A stretch of DNA of 64,000 bases, from positions 74,856,875-74,920,874 of the forward strand of contig OY776121.1 of the NCBI GenBank assembly GCA_963675135.1, written 5' to 3'. The DNA is from Galeopsis tetrahit. Lineage: Eukaryota; Streptophyta; Magnoliopsida; Lamiales; Lamiaceae. Below are positions 1 to 10,260 of the stretch, piece by piece. Each line of letters opens with the position of its first letter. Within the stretch, counting starts at the first letter, position 1. The notes under the pieces were generated by a model, which saw only the letters and a list, made by a program, of their open reading frames with translations, did not search any database and was not told the DNA's origin. The position numbers and the translations under genes were made by a program.

Positions 1-282
1 ATTATTTTAACTTATACATTTAAATTTATTCTAATCACATCATTTAAATTCATTCTAGTTTTCAATTCACAACATTAAATATATATAATTATTTTCACTT
101 ATCCATTTAAAAATATGAATTCACTTATCCATTTAATTAAAAAGGGAGAGATATTGAATATTGAAATTGATTTGATAGAGATGAGTTGTTTTAATTTTAA
201 TTTTAATCTAACAAACACTAATTTAATTTTAATAAACCTTAATCTAACAAATATTTCATTTTAACGTGTAAAATTGGGAATT

Positions 283-1605
283 TTTTAATTCATAAGTGTA
301 AAATATTTCATTTTAACAAAATTATGATTTTTTTAATCCCTAAGTGTAAAATATTTCATTTTAACAACTTGGTGTAAAATTATGATTTTTTTAAGTGTAA
401 AATATTTCATTTTAACAACCTTGATGTAAAATTAGGAATTTTTTAATAACCAAGTGTAAAATATTTAATTTAACAAACTTGGTGTAAAATTAGGATTTTT
501 TTAATCTATAAGTGTAAAATATTTCATTTTAACAAAATTAGTAATTTTTAATCCCTAAGTGTAAAATATTTCATTTTAACAAACTTGGTGTAAAATTATG
601 ATTTTTTTTAATTTTTAAGTGTAAAATATTTCATTTTAACAATTTTGGTGTAAAATTATGAATTTTTTAATTCCTAAGTGTAAAATATTTCATTTTAACA
701 ACTTTGTATAAAATTATGAATTTTTCAATCCCCAATTATAAAATATTTCATTTTAACAACCTTGATGTAAAATTAGAATTTTTTTAATCCCTAAGTGTAA
801 AATATTTCATTTTCACAACCTTGGTGTAAAATTAGGAATTTTTTATTCCTAGGTGTAAAATATTTCATTTTAACAAACTTGGTGTAAAATTATGAATTTT
901 TTAATCTCTAAGTATAAAATATTAATTCCTAAGTGTAAAATATTTCATTTTAACAACTTTGTGTAAAATTATGAATTTTTCAATCCCTAATTATAAAATA
1001 TTTCATTTTAACAACCTTGATGTAAAATTAGAATTTTTTTAATCCCTAAGTGTAAAATATTTCATTTTAACAACCTTGGTGTAAAATTATGAATTTTTAA
1101 ATCCTAAGTGTAAAATATTTCATTTTAACAACCTTGTGTAAAATTATGAATTTTTTAATTCCTAAGTGTAAAATATTTCATTTTAATAATTTTGGGGTAA
1201 AATTAGAAAATTTTTAATTCCTAAAGGTAAAATATTTCATTTTAACAATCTTGGTGTAAAACTATGAATTTTTTAATCCCTAAGTGTAAAATATTTCATT
1301 TTAACAACCTTGATGTAAAATTAGAATTTTTTTAATCCCTAAGTGTAAAATATTTCATTTTAACAACCTTGGTGTAAAATTATGAATTTTTTAATTCCTA
1401 AGTGTAAAATATTTCATTTTAACAACCTTGTGTAAAATTATGAATTTTTTAATTCCTAAGTGTAAAATATTTCATTTTAACAATTTTGGTGTAAAATTAG
1501 AAAATTTTTAATTCCTAAAGGTAAAATATTTCATTTTAACAATCTTGGTGTAAAACTATGAATTTTTTAATCCCTAAGTGTAAAATATTTCATTTTAACA
1601 ACCCT
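283..1605. repeat. 59-bp AT-rich minisatellite array
   Basis: About 22 head-to-tail copies of a roughly 59-bp unit whose core reads AAGTGTAAAATATTTCATTT followed by a GTAAAATTATGAA-like half. Units differ by small substitutions and 1-5 bp indels. Towards the right end there is a higher-order period of about 294 bp (five monomers): the variant CTAAAGGTAAAAT recurs at about 1221 and 1515. No coding potential is visible. The first ~280 bases of the window are AT-rich and probably degenerate array or flank. Confidence 0.93.
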
Positions 1606-2270
1606 AAACCCCAAACCCTTTACCCTAAACTCCGAACCCTTTTCCCTAAATCGTAAACAATATATGTTGAGAAACGAGTATTCGGGGATAAGTTACCATA
1701 TTGAATATAAATTCATAATACACATTTGAAGTTTGTTTATTAATGAAGTCTAAGTGTACACGTTGAAAGGAGTAGTCGGACCCTTTACCCTAAACCCTAA
1801 ACCCTAAACCCCAAACCCTTTACCCTAAACTCCGAACCCTTTTCCCTAAATCGTAAACAATATATGTTGAGAAACGAGTATTCGGGGATAAGTTACCATA
1901 TTGAATATAAATTCATAATACACATTTGAAGTTTGTTTATTAATGAAGTCTAAGTGTACACGTTGAAAGGAGTAGTCGGACCCTTTACCCTAAACCCTAA
2001 ACCCCAAACCCTTTACCCTAAACTCCGAACCCTTTTCCCTAAATCGTAAACAATATATGTTGAGAAACGAGTATTCGGGGATAAGTTACCATATTGAATA
2101 TAAATTCATAATACACATTTGAAGTTTGTTTATTAATGAAGTCTAAGTGTACACGTTGAAAGGAGTAGTCGGACCCTTTACCCTTTACCCTAAACCCTAA
2201 ACCCTTTACCCTAAACTCTGAACCCTTTACCCTAAACTCTAAACCCTGAACCCTAAACCCTAAACACTAT
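1606..2270. repeat. Telomere-like satellite, three ~195-bp units
   Basis: Three near-identical units of about 193-200 bp. Each has a block of degenerate CCCTAAA repeats (the complement of the plant telomere repeat TTTAGGG) and a unique ~130-bp block starting AATCGTAAACAATATATG and ending GAAAGGAGTAGTCGG. The motif TCCGAACCC recurs at about 1631, 1831 and 2024. A run of degenerate telomere repeats follows to about 2270. The low divergence between units suggests recent amplification. It could be interstitial or subtelomeric. Confidence 0.92.
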
Positions 2271-2540
2271 ATGTTGAGAAATAAATGTTTTTTAGTATAT
2301 TAATTAAAAATAAGTAAAATTCATTTTAAGTAACATAATTTTAAGTAAAATCGATAAATTAATATAAATCATTACATTAGTTATTAAATATGATAAATTG
2401 GTAAATAGTTTATAAATTTATACATCTGTCGCTCTTAATTATGTATACTCACTTAAATTACGTATATTCACTTAAATTACGTTTAAAATCTTGAATTAAT
2501 AATATATATATATATATATATAATAGAATTAACCCAAAAA

Positions 2541-2837
2541 TAATGATGCCATTAAATGTCGATGCCATTTTGCATCGGCCATTAAATGCCGATGCCATTT
2601 TGCATCGGCCATTAAATGCCGATGCCATTTCGCATCGGGGCCCACTGCCGATGCCATTTTGCATCGGCCATTAAATGTCGATGCCATTTTGCATCGGCCA
2701 TTAAATGCCAATGCCATTTCGCATCGGGGCCCACTGCCGATGCCATTTTGCATCGGCCATTAAATGTCGTCCTCTTTTCGCATCGGCCCGCTTGCCGTTG
2801 CAAAATGCCGATGCCTTTTGGGCAATATTTTGTAGTG
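2541..2837. mobile_element. Terminal region of a CACTA (En/Spm) transposon
   Basis: About eight short units of the form CCGATGC-CATTTT-GCATCGG, each able to form a 7-bp stem with a 6-base loop and joined by GCCATTAAAT linkers. The block ends at 2837 with TTTTGTAGTG, whose reverse complement CACTACAAAA is the canonical CACTA terminus. Arrays of short subterminal repeats next to a CACTAC end are typical of this superfamily, and the complete CACTA element at 41463-44118 has the same architecture. The other end is not in the window, so the element is truncated or was split. An alternative is that the array belongs to the LTR of the adjacent gypsy element. Confidence 0.65.
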
Positions 2838-3572
2838 CTAGTCAAAGAAGTCAATCTTTAACAAGTCAATCCTAGTCACCATCTTACGTGGCGAGGACCA
2901 GTCAACAAAGTCGTGCGACGACTAGTCAACAAGACCAAGAAAATGTAATAGAATAAATGTATTTAATATATTTGAGTGCTCGTCCAAAGATGTTGGCGAG
3001 CACATGTTTAGTTAGCTGCTCGCCCAAATGTGTGGCGAGCACATGCCTATTTATTAGCAAGAGAAGTTAAGTATTGAAGCCTTGGGAGACAGCATGGAGC
3101 GTGGCGACCACACTCCTCGAAGGTCCTCCGGCGACCACCATGGCCCAGCTCCTCGACATCTCGGCGAGGACGAGCACCTAAGGCGGTTTAGCATTAAATG
3201 CGCCATCAAATCACCTTTTCGGGCAGAAGATAGGTCCAATGAGGGCATGCCACGTGTAAAGGACGGGCAGCCCCCAGAAACCACTATATAATGCCTAAAA
3301 GGGGCTCATTTGTACACAAATTACATTATTCCGAAGAATCACTCCCAACCCAAGCAATAAACACTCCCAAGCTTGAAAAGCTTTAGCTTCTCCAAGAAGC
3401 TATATCATTGTTCTTGATCTTCTTAGCTTTGTTCTTCTTTAAGATCATCAAGATCATCAAGATCATCATCAATACTCCCTAAACACGTGATAACCCCCGT
3501 TTAATCATATATGTTTGTATCGTACTAAAAACAGTCCACATCCGAGTCAACCCGATAAAAGTGCATACAACA
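2838..3572 (+). repeat. 5' LTR of the gypsy element
   Basis: The right edge is well placed: the sequence ends ACAACA at 3572, directly before a primer-binding site. The left edge is inferred (first plausible TG at about 2831-2838) and cannot be confirmed without the second LTR. The LTR holds a TATA box near 3285 and repeated GCGAGCAC-type motifs. Confidence 0.6.
3285..3292 (+). promoter_or_regulatory. TATA box of the gypsy LTR
   Basis: TATATAAT within ACCACTATATAATGCC, about 285 bp upstream of the LTR end. This fits the U3/R boundary. Transcription would start around 3315-3325. Confidence 0.6.
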
Positions 3573-3574
3573 TT

Positions 3575-3592
3575 TGGCGCTAGAAGGAGGGG
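3575..3592 (+). other. Primer-binding site
   Basis: TGGCGCTAGAAGGAGGGG lies two bases after the LTR terminus ACA. It begins with TGG, complementary to the CCA end of a tRNA. This position and sequence are typical for minus-strand priming in plant Ty3/gypsy elements. I do not assign the tRNA species. Confidence 0.75.
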
Positions 3593-3912
3593 AATTTTTA
3601 CGTGTTTATCATCAAAGTTTCGTCCGATCATCGAGCGATCGGTTAGCAAACTCCCCTTTTCAAGTTTTAGTCGGTATATCTACCGTTTAAAGCTTCATTT
3701 ACGATCTTTAGTGTTCTTCGTGTTCTTGAACATTTTCAGTTTTCGTAGCATATTTTGGAGTTTGATCTCTTTGTATTTGTGTTTTCAAGCTTCTGTTGTT
3801 GTTACTTTGCTAAATCTAGTAGTTGTAATAGCACGTTCTTCTGCGTAAGAACTTTAATCTTTCGTTTTTTAGATCATTACTTTGTAATCTAAGAAAAGAC
3901 ACTCTTTAAACG

Positions 3913-5922
3913 ATGTCTCAACATACGAATCTTAACGGAATCCCACCGCACGGAGGGAACGAGCACCCTCCGCCGCCGGTGGTTCCAACGGCAAACCCTT
4001 TTGCTAACTTGAACATGGGGGACATTCTGAATGATCCCCAGCATTTGAAAGACCTCTGTGATTACCTCACGGAGAGGAAGAGGCAAAATGAAGAGCTTGA
4101 AAAGGCCAAAGATCGGGCCTTCGACGAAGCTCGCAAAGACAGGGGGAATGAGGATGACCGCTCCTATCACTCACATCCTGTTCGCCCCCGAGACAAAGGC
4201 AAAAACAAAGTCGACGAGCACTCCCACAATAGCCACACGGGAGACTCGCGACAAAGAAATTCGGTTTTCAACCGGATGGACGATAACGATGGAAGGGCTC
4301 CTCGCCGAGTGCCTTTCAATGTGGACGGCCGACCAGAAAAAGCTAACCACCGGGATCGCGCTGACAAGAGAGATCAGGGCGACAGAGTCTCAGCTCTAGA
4401 TCGAGTGGGACCAGGGAAGGGTTCGCGAGCTCCGGCAAAGAGTTATCGCAGCCACCACTCTGATAGGCATTCTCCCAGGCGATCACGTCATGATGATCGC
4501 CCGGCCGCATCCCAAGGGAGCCGACGCGACGAGGTCGTCATCCCCCGAGCACAAACTGCCGAGGAGGGGCAAATCGCCCAGTTCCTCGAAACACAAAAAT
4601 TGATGAAACTAGAGATGGATGCTCTGCGAGCAGAGGTGGTCGCCTCGAAGCAAGGGGCCACTCCGCCTATCACTCTGCCCGCACCTCCACTAAGTGTTGC
4701 AATCCTTACCGCCCCAATTCAAAGGAAGATCCAAATGCCCTCCATGGCGGCATACGATGGGATGTCCGACCCCAGAGTACACTTGTCCAAGTACTCCAAC
4801 TATATGGCCTCAATCGGGGCAACGGACGCCACCCAGTGCAGAAACTTCTCCCTGACCTTGGGAGATCGGGCTCATCGTTGGTACACAACATTGAGTGCCG
4901 GATCTATCACCTCATTCCATGAGCTGGGACAATACTTTCTGACCTACTACGGGTCCATTGCTGCCCGCCCAGCATCAAAGCAACGTTTGGCAAACGTTCG
5001 CCAATCACTAAATGAGTCAGGAAAGGACTTCATCGAGCGCTTTGATAGGCTGGTGATCGATGGAGAGGCCGTAAACGATGAGACAAAGCTGATCTCGGCT
5101 GTTTCCGGTCTAAGGATAGGTACCAAGCTCTGGGAATCTATCCACCTTACTTTCCCAGTTTCTTATGCGGACTTCCGCACGAGGGCTGGGAACTTCATCC
5201 AAATGGAGGAAATCATGGACGCTGCCAGGGCTAACGAGCAGCCTGACACGTCCAAGAGAGTTTGGCCCAAGAAAAACACCAACACTGGGGAATCTTCCCA
5301 GCCCAAGAAGGCGACCACTCAAGCTGGCAGTGCTCGCCCAGCGAACTTCAGGCCTTTCGAGGAGTCTCCTGAGATCATCCAGTTCAGAGAATCTCTCGCT
5401 CTTGATCCTAGGGGCATTTTCAATGCAGTCAGGGGAAAGAATCTGCTCCCCCAGGCTAAGCCAATGCATACAAGTGATGACAACCTCGATGGTAGCAAAT
5501 TCTGCGACTACCACAACTCTATTGGCCACCACACAAATGGGTGCCGGGACTTGGTGAGAAATCTTTTTAAGCTATACAATGAGGGCAAGCTCGCCCAATT
5601 CATCAAGCCCCTTGGAAATGGCGACAACAGGGGAAATAAACGTCGCGACGACAGCGACGACCTGCGCCAACAACTGAATCGTCCCAAGCTAACTCCTCCC
5701 ATGCCAAAGAATCCTGGTGGCGACATCGATAACGTGGGCGGAGCCTGCAATGTGATAGAAGGCCCCCTGGGACTGCTCTGTCTGTTCACCGGGCCCAGAG
5801 CGAACAGCGAGCACTCAACAACGTGCACCAGGTGTGCGTCGCTCCGACCGCCGAGAAGCCTCCTTCTCATCAAATCCTTTTTGAGACGACGACCTGAACG
5901 GCGTGGTGCACCCAAACAATGA
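3913..5922 (+). CDS. Gypsy gag polyprotein
   Basis: A 669-codon ORF. The N-terminal ~220 residues are hydrophilic and rich in Arg, Asp, His and Lys (nucleic-acid-binding character). A retrotransposon gag domain follows at about residues 275-435, containing HRWYTTLSAGSITSFHELGQ, DFIERFDRL and LWESIHLTFPVSYADFRTRA. A zinc-binding-like segment, FCDYHNSIGHHTNGC, lies near residue 540. The last ~45 residues look frame-shifted: another frame there encodes the expected linker (QSEQRALNNVHQV and onwards) that normally joins gag to protease, so gag and pol were probably one ORF. Same family as the gag fragments at 36080-36462 and 46575-47485. Confidence 0.93.
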   Translation: MSQHTNLNGIPPHGGNEHPPPPVVPTANPFANLNMGDILNDPQHLKDLCDYLTERKRQNEELEKAKDRAFDEARKDRGNEDDRSYHSHPVRPRDKGKNKVDEHSHNSHTGDSRQRNSVFNRMDDNDGRAPRRVPFNVDGRPEKANHRDRADKRDQGDRVSALDRVGPGKGSRAPAKSYRSHHSDRHSPRRSRHDDRPAASQGSRRDEVVIPRAQTAEEGQIAQFLETQKLMKLEMDALRAEVVASKQGATPPITLPAPPLSVAILTAPIQRKIQMPSMAAYDGMSDPRVHLSKYSNYMASIGATDATQCRNFSLTLGDRAHRWYTTLSAGSITSFHELGQYFLTYYGSIAARPASKQRLANVRQSLNESGKDFIERFDRLVIDGEAVNDETKLISAVSGLRIGTKLWESIHLTFPVSYADFRTRAGNFIQMEEIMDAARANEQPDTSKRVWPKKNTNTGESSQPKKATTQAGSARPANFRPFEESPEIIQFRESLALDPRGIFNAVRGKNLLPQAKPMHTSDDNLDGSKFCDYHNSIGHHTNGCRDLVRNLFKLYNEGKLAQFIKPLGNGDNRGNKRRDDSDDLRQQLNRPKLTPPMPKNPGGDIDNVGGACNVIEGPLGLLCLFTGPRANSEHSTTCTRCASLRPPRSLLLIKSFLRRRPERRGAPKQ

Positions 5923-8900
5923 TGCGTTGGTCATCACGGGGAAGATAATGGGAACCATCGTCCATCGAATGATGGTCGACACGGGGGCATACACCAACAT
6001 CCTCTTCAAGCATACCTTGGATGCTCTCGGTGGATATGCAGATTACATCGAGCCTTGCGATGATATAATCGTAGGTTTCAGGGACACACGCAACCTTCCC
6101 ATTGGGAAAATCAGACTGTCTCTGGAGTTGGCATCGTCAAAAGAGCCTGAGACGCACCATACTAGGCAGCTCGACTTCTTGGTCATCGACATGCCTTCAT
6201 CCTACAATGTGTTCCTCGGCCGACCTTTCTTCAACGAGTTCAAGGCGGCCGTTTCTAATTATTATTACTGTGTAAAATTTCCAACCCCAGCGGGAGTTAT
6301 AACCGTCAAGGGCGATCAGACGCGGGCGAGGGAGTGTCTCGTCCGTTTTGCAAAACGTCATTCTAAGGAAAGTACTATGGTTGGAAAGTATATTGAGTGT
6401 CAAACACAAACAGAACAAGTGAACTACTTGGAGGGTCTTCCTAGCAAGTACCGAAAGATTGAAGTTGGGGAGTGCAATCGTAGTTCCGACGACCACCAAG
6501 TGGAGGTGAACGAACACGCCTCCATGGAAATGGACGACCACACCCCAATGGAAATCGACGAGCAGACAGATTCGGGCGACCAGTCTCCAGAGAACTTTCC
6601 AGATCTGGAGCCTAGGTTAGGCTTTGAGCCAGAATTCGGAATTGAGGACCCTCGTTGGAAGGAGCCTAAAGAGCGGGCGACTTCAGCGGAGGACCTTGAA
6701 ACCATCCATTTAAATGAAGCTGGTCCAGAACTCGAGGTATTCATAGGTTCGAATTTACCAGAACATTTGCGATCAGACATGGTCGCATTTTTGAAAGAAA
6801 ACATCGGTGCATTCGCCTGGTCGCACGAAGATATGGTGGGCATTCCCACGAATCATGCCTGCCACAAATTAAATATTGATCCAGCAAGGAGACCCATCAC
6901 CCAAAAACGAAGAAAATTTGGGCCTGATAAAAGTGCGGCTTTGGCGGTCGAAATCAAGAAATTGATCGACAACAAATTAATCGAGAAAACTGGAACTGAT
7001 CCCGAGTGGTTGGCAAATCCAGTGCTCGTCAAAAAAACGACTGGGTCGTGGAGATTGTGTATAGACTTCACAGATTTAAACGACGCCTGTCCGAAAGATC
7101 ACTTTCCGATGCCCCACATTGATCACCTAGTAGATAACACAGCGGGGCACGAGATGTTAACTTTCATGGATGCCTTCGCAGGGTACCATCAGATTGTAAT
7201 GCATCCCGACGACCAGCGACATACGACCTTCATGACTGCGCTTGATATGTATAGCTGGAAGAGAATGCCTTTCGGTTTTAAAAACGCGGGGGCAACGTAC
7301 CAAAGACTGGTAAACAAGATGTTTGAGAAACACATCGGTGAGATGGTGGAGGTCTATATCGACGACATCGTTGTCAAAAGCTTACGGAAAGAAGATCACC
7401 TACACCACCTTGCCATGACTTTCAATATCCTAAAAGAGTACAACATGAAGTTAAATCCAAAGAAATGCAGTTTTGGAGTTAGCTCAGGAAAATTTCTGGG
7501 GCACTTGGTTAGCCAGCAGGGCATCGAGGCGAATCCGAGTAAAATTCAAGCAGTCATCAATATACAAAGCCCAAGGAACGTGAAAGAAGTACAGAGGTTG
7601 ACAGGATGCCTTGCATCGCTGAATAGATTCATTGAACGAACGGGCGATCGTTGCAAACCTTTTTTCGACGCTCTGAAAAAAGGAAAGTTCGAGTGGACCG
7701 ATGAGTGTGAGAAAGCTTTCGAAAAATTAAAGGAATATCTGTCGGATCCGAAAGTCCTATCTAAGCCAGTCCCCAGTGAAATTTTGTATCTATACTTGGC
7801 GGCCACTGACTGTGCGATCAGTTCAGTGCTCGTCCGAGCTGAGGGGAGCACACATCTGCCTATCTACTACGTAAGTCAAACACTGAGAGATGCGGAGTTG
7901 AGATATACTCCAATGGAAAAATTGGCGTACGCACTAGTCATGAATGTTAGAAAATTAAGGCAATATCTGTTCGACTACGAGGTGGTCGTCCTCACCACTT
8001 TTCCTCTCCGACGAGCACTGCATCGTCCGGATACCACGGGAAGGCTCTTGAAATGGTTGGTGGAGATCGGGCAATTTGGTCTCACCTACGCACCCAGAAC
8101 GGCAATCAAGGGACAAGTGCTGGCAGAATTCATTGTAGAGCTCACTTTCCCAGAGAAATTGGCCGAGGGAATCGAACTTCCTTGGACATTGTTCGTCGAT
8201 GGCTCGTCGACGAGCACCAAAGCAGGGGCAGGAGTTGTCCTCACCAGCCCAACCGGACAGACGTTTGCTTCGGCGATCGAGTTCGAGTATCGGGCGACCA
8301 ACAACGAAGCAGAGTACGAGGCTCTGGTTGCAGGAATCAAGATGGCTATGGCCGTGGGCGCCAGAAAACTGAAAATTTTTTCTGACTCTCAGCTGGTTGT
8401 ATGTCAAATTACGGGCTACTACGAGGCTCGCGGCGATCAAATGATAAAGTATCAAGACCTAGTGAAAGGATTACTCGAGCAATTTGATCAATTCCACATC
8501 GAGCAAATCCCTAGGGAGGAAAATACGCAAGCAGATGCGTTAGCTCGGCTGGCCACTTCAGAGGGGGAGGCAATATTTTCAGAAGCAACCATCACTAAAA
8601 TTTCTTCCCCATCGGTGAACAGAGGTCAAATTTTACAGGTTGAAGCGACCAGCGACGAGGACTGGAGGACGCCGGTCACCAAGTACATCAAGACCGGTGA
8701 GCTCCCGGCAGACAAGGTGAAGGCAACCAGATTGCAACTCAGGTCCGCAAGGTACACAATTTTGGGCGACCAGCTGTACAAACGGGGTTTTTCAATGCCT
8801 TTATTGAAATGCCTCGGAGAAGACGAAGCGAAGATCGTCATGCATGAAATCCACGAGGGAGCATGTGGAAATCATACAGGGGGGCAAGCGCTCGCTTTAA

Positions 8901-9886
8901 AAATCATAAGGCAAGGCTACTTTTGGCCAACACTGAAGAAAGATGCAATCCATTACGCGCAGACGTGCAAGAGATGTCAAGCCTTCGCTCCCGCCATTCA
9001 CTCATCACCAGACGAGCTCATCTCGGTGTATAGTTCGTGGCCTTTCGCGAAGTGGGGGATCGACATCATCGGACCTTTCCCACCAGCTGCTGGGGGAGTA
9101 ACTTTCGTAGTCGCAGCAGTCGATTACTTCACCAAATGGACAGAGGCAAAGGCGTTGAAGACCATCACAACGGGCCAAATGACAAGCTTCATTTAGAAGA
9201 ACATAATTTGCAGGTTCGGCCTACCACGAGCAATAGTGACCGACAACGGACGTCAATTCACAAGTCATGACATGCTGAATTTCTGCTTAGAGTGGAACAT
9301 CAAGAAAAAAATTTCAACACCCTATCATCCACAATCAAATGGTCAAGTAGAGGCGATCAACAAAATCATCAAGCACACCATGAAAGCTAAGCTGGATGGA
9401 TTGAAGGGCAAATGGGCGGACGAGCTGCACATGGTTCTGTGGGCATATCGGACGACCACGAGGAATTCTACTGGTGAAACTCCGTTCGCACTCGCGTTCG
9501 GAACCGAAGCTGTCATACCAGCAGAGGGGCAAGTCCAAACTTTTCGAGTGGCAAATTATGACGAGCAATTGAATAATGATGCACAGCTCTCCGACTTGGA
9601 CTTCCTAGAAGAGCGAAGGCTAACAGCGGACGAGAAGAATGTGGTCTACAAGCAAAGGTCAGAACGCTACTACAACACCAAAGTACGTGCTCGCCAGTTC
9701 ACTATCGGCCAGCTCGTACTTCGGAGGGCGACGGAGCAGTCCATCGGCATACTTGGCCCGACTTGGGAGGGTCCGTACCGAATAACGCGCACACTCCTGA
9801 ACGGATCGTACGAGCTAGAAGATCTGGAGGGCAAGCCGAGCAAGTACCCATGGAACGCGGTCAAGCTGAAGAAGTATTACCAGTAA
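5903..9886 (+). pseudogene. Gypsy pol polyprotein (PR-RT-RH-aRH-INT), one nonsense codon
   Basis: Continuous frame except for a TAG at 9194-9196. Domains in order: aspartic protease with MVDTGAYTNILF near residue 25; reverse transcriptase with LCIDFTDLNDACPKDHFPMP and catalytic YIDDIVVKS; RNase H starting LYLAATDCAISSVL; a second RNase H with LFVDGSSTSTKAGAGVVL, NNEAEYEAL and SDSQLVV; integrase with an HHCC-type zinc finger (CKRCQAF), then WGIDIIGPFP, TDNGRQF and NGQVEAINKII carrying the catalytic acids. The TAG sits in FI-stop-KNIICRFGLP, where a Trp would be expected, so a single TGG-to-TAG change explains it. The upstream edge is frame-shifted: a missing base near 5888 breaks an expected FEDDDLNGVVHP. 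The printed start is GTG and is not a real initiation site. Confidence 0.95.
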
Positions 9887-10260
9887 GTTTTTAATTCTTT
9901 CATATTTGTATAGTTTGTATCTAATCATCATTTCAATACAAGTAAAGTTTTAAATTTCCATCAAGTGTTAGATAAGTTTGAAATTTTAGACAAGGCTCTG
10001 CGTAGCCATCTAGGAAACAAAAGACGAGCACTCTTGTTTAAAGATGCTCGCAAGGTAGTGGCGAAGACGATCACTACCTATCAAACAAAGAGTTGAACCG
10101 ACGAATGGTTAACTCTAAAAGGTAGTTTGAAATATTTGTATAGTTTTTTTTTTAAAAATGAAATTACCAAATTAAAATTGCAATAATAGAAAAATATCAC
10201 CTCTTGTCTTCAAATTCTTCAAAGCTAACATTAAATTGAAATACTAAATTAAACACTCAT
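9887..10260 (+). other. Gypsy 3' untranslated region and junction
   Basis: AT-rich, no ORF. It contains AGACGAGCACTC and GATGCTCGCAAGG, echoing the base composition of the element, up to about 10140. The part from about 10150 to 10260 resembles 11150-11280 (both contain CACCTCT, GTCTTCAAAT and CTTCAA), so it already belongs to the next repeat family. No polypurine tract plus LTR can be recognised. Confidence 0.5.

Larger units (their letters stand above)
2838..10140 (+). mobile_element. Ty3/gypsy LTR retrotransposon, Tat-like, lacking 3' LTR
   Basis: The order is 5' LTR, primer-binding site, gag, protease, reverse transcriptase, RNase H, a second RNase H and integrase, all on the + strand. 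The second (archaeal-type) RNase H between the RT/RH block and integrase is a hallmark of the Tat lineage. No copy of the 5' LTR occurs after integrase, so the 3' LTR is deleted or lies outside the window. The coding region is damaged only by an apparent pair of frameshifts at the gag-protease junction and one nonsense codon in integrase, so the insertion is fairly young. The left boundary is uncertain because of the adjacent CACTA end. Confidence 0.9.
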
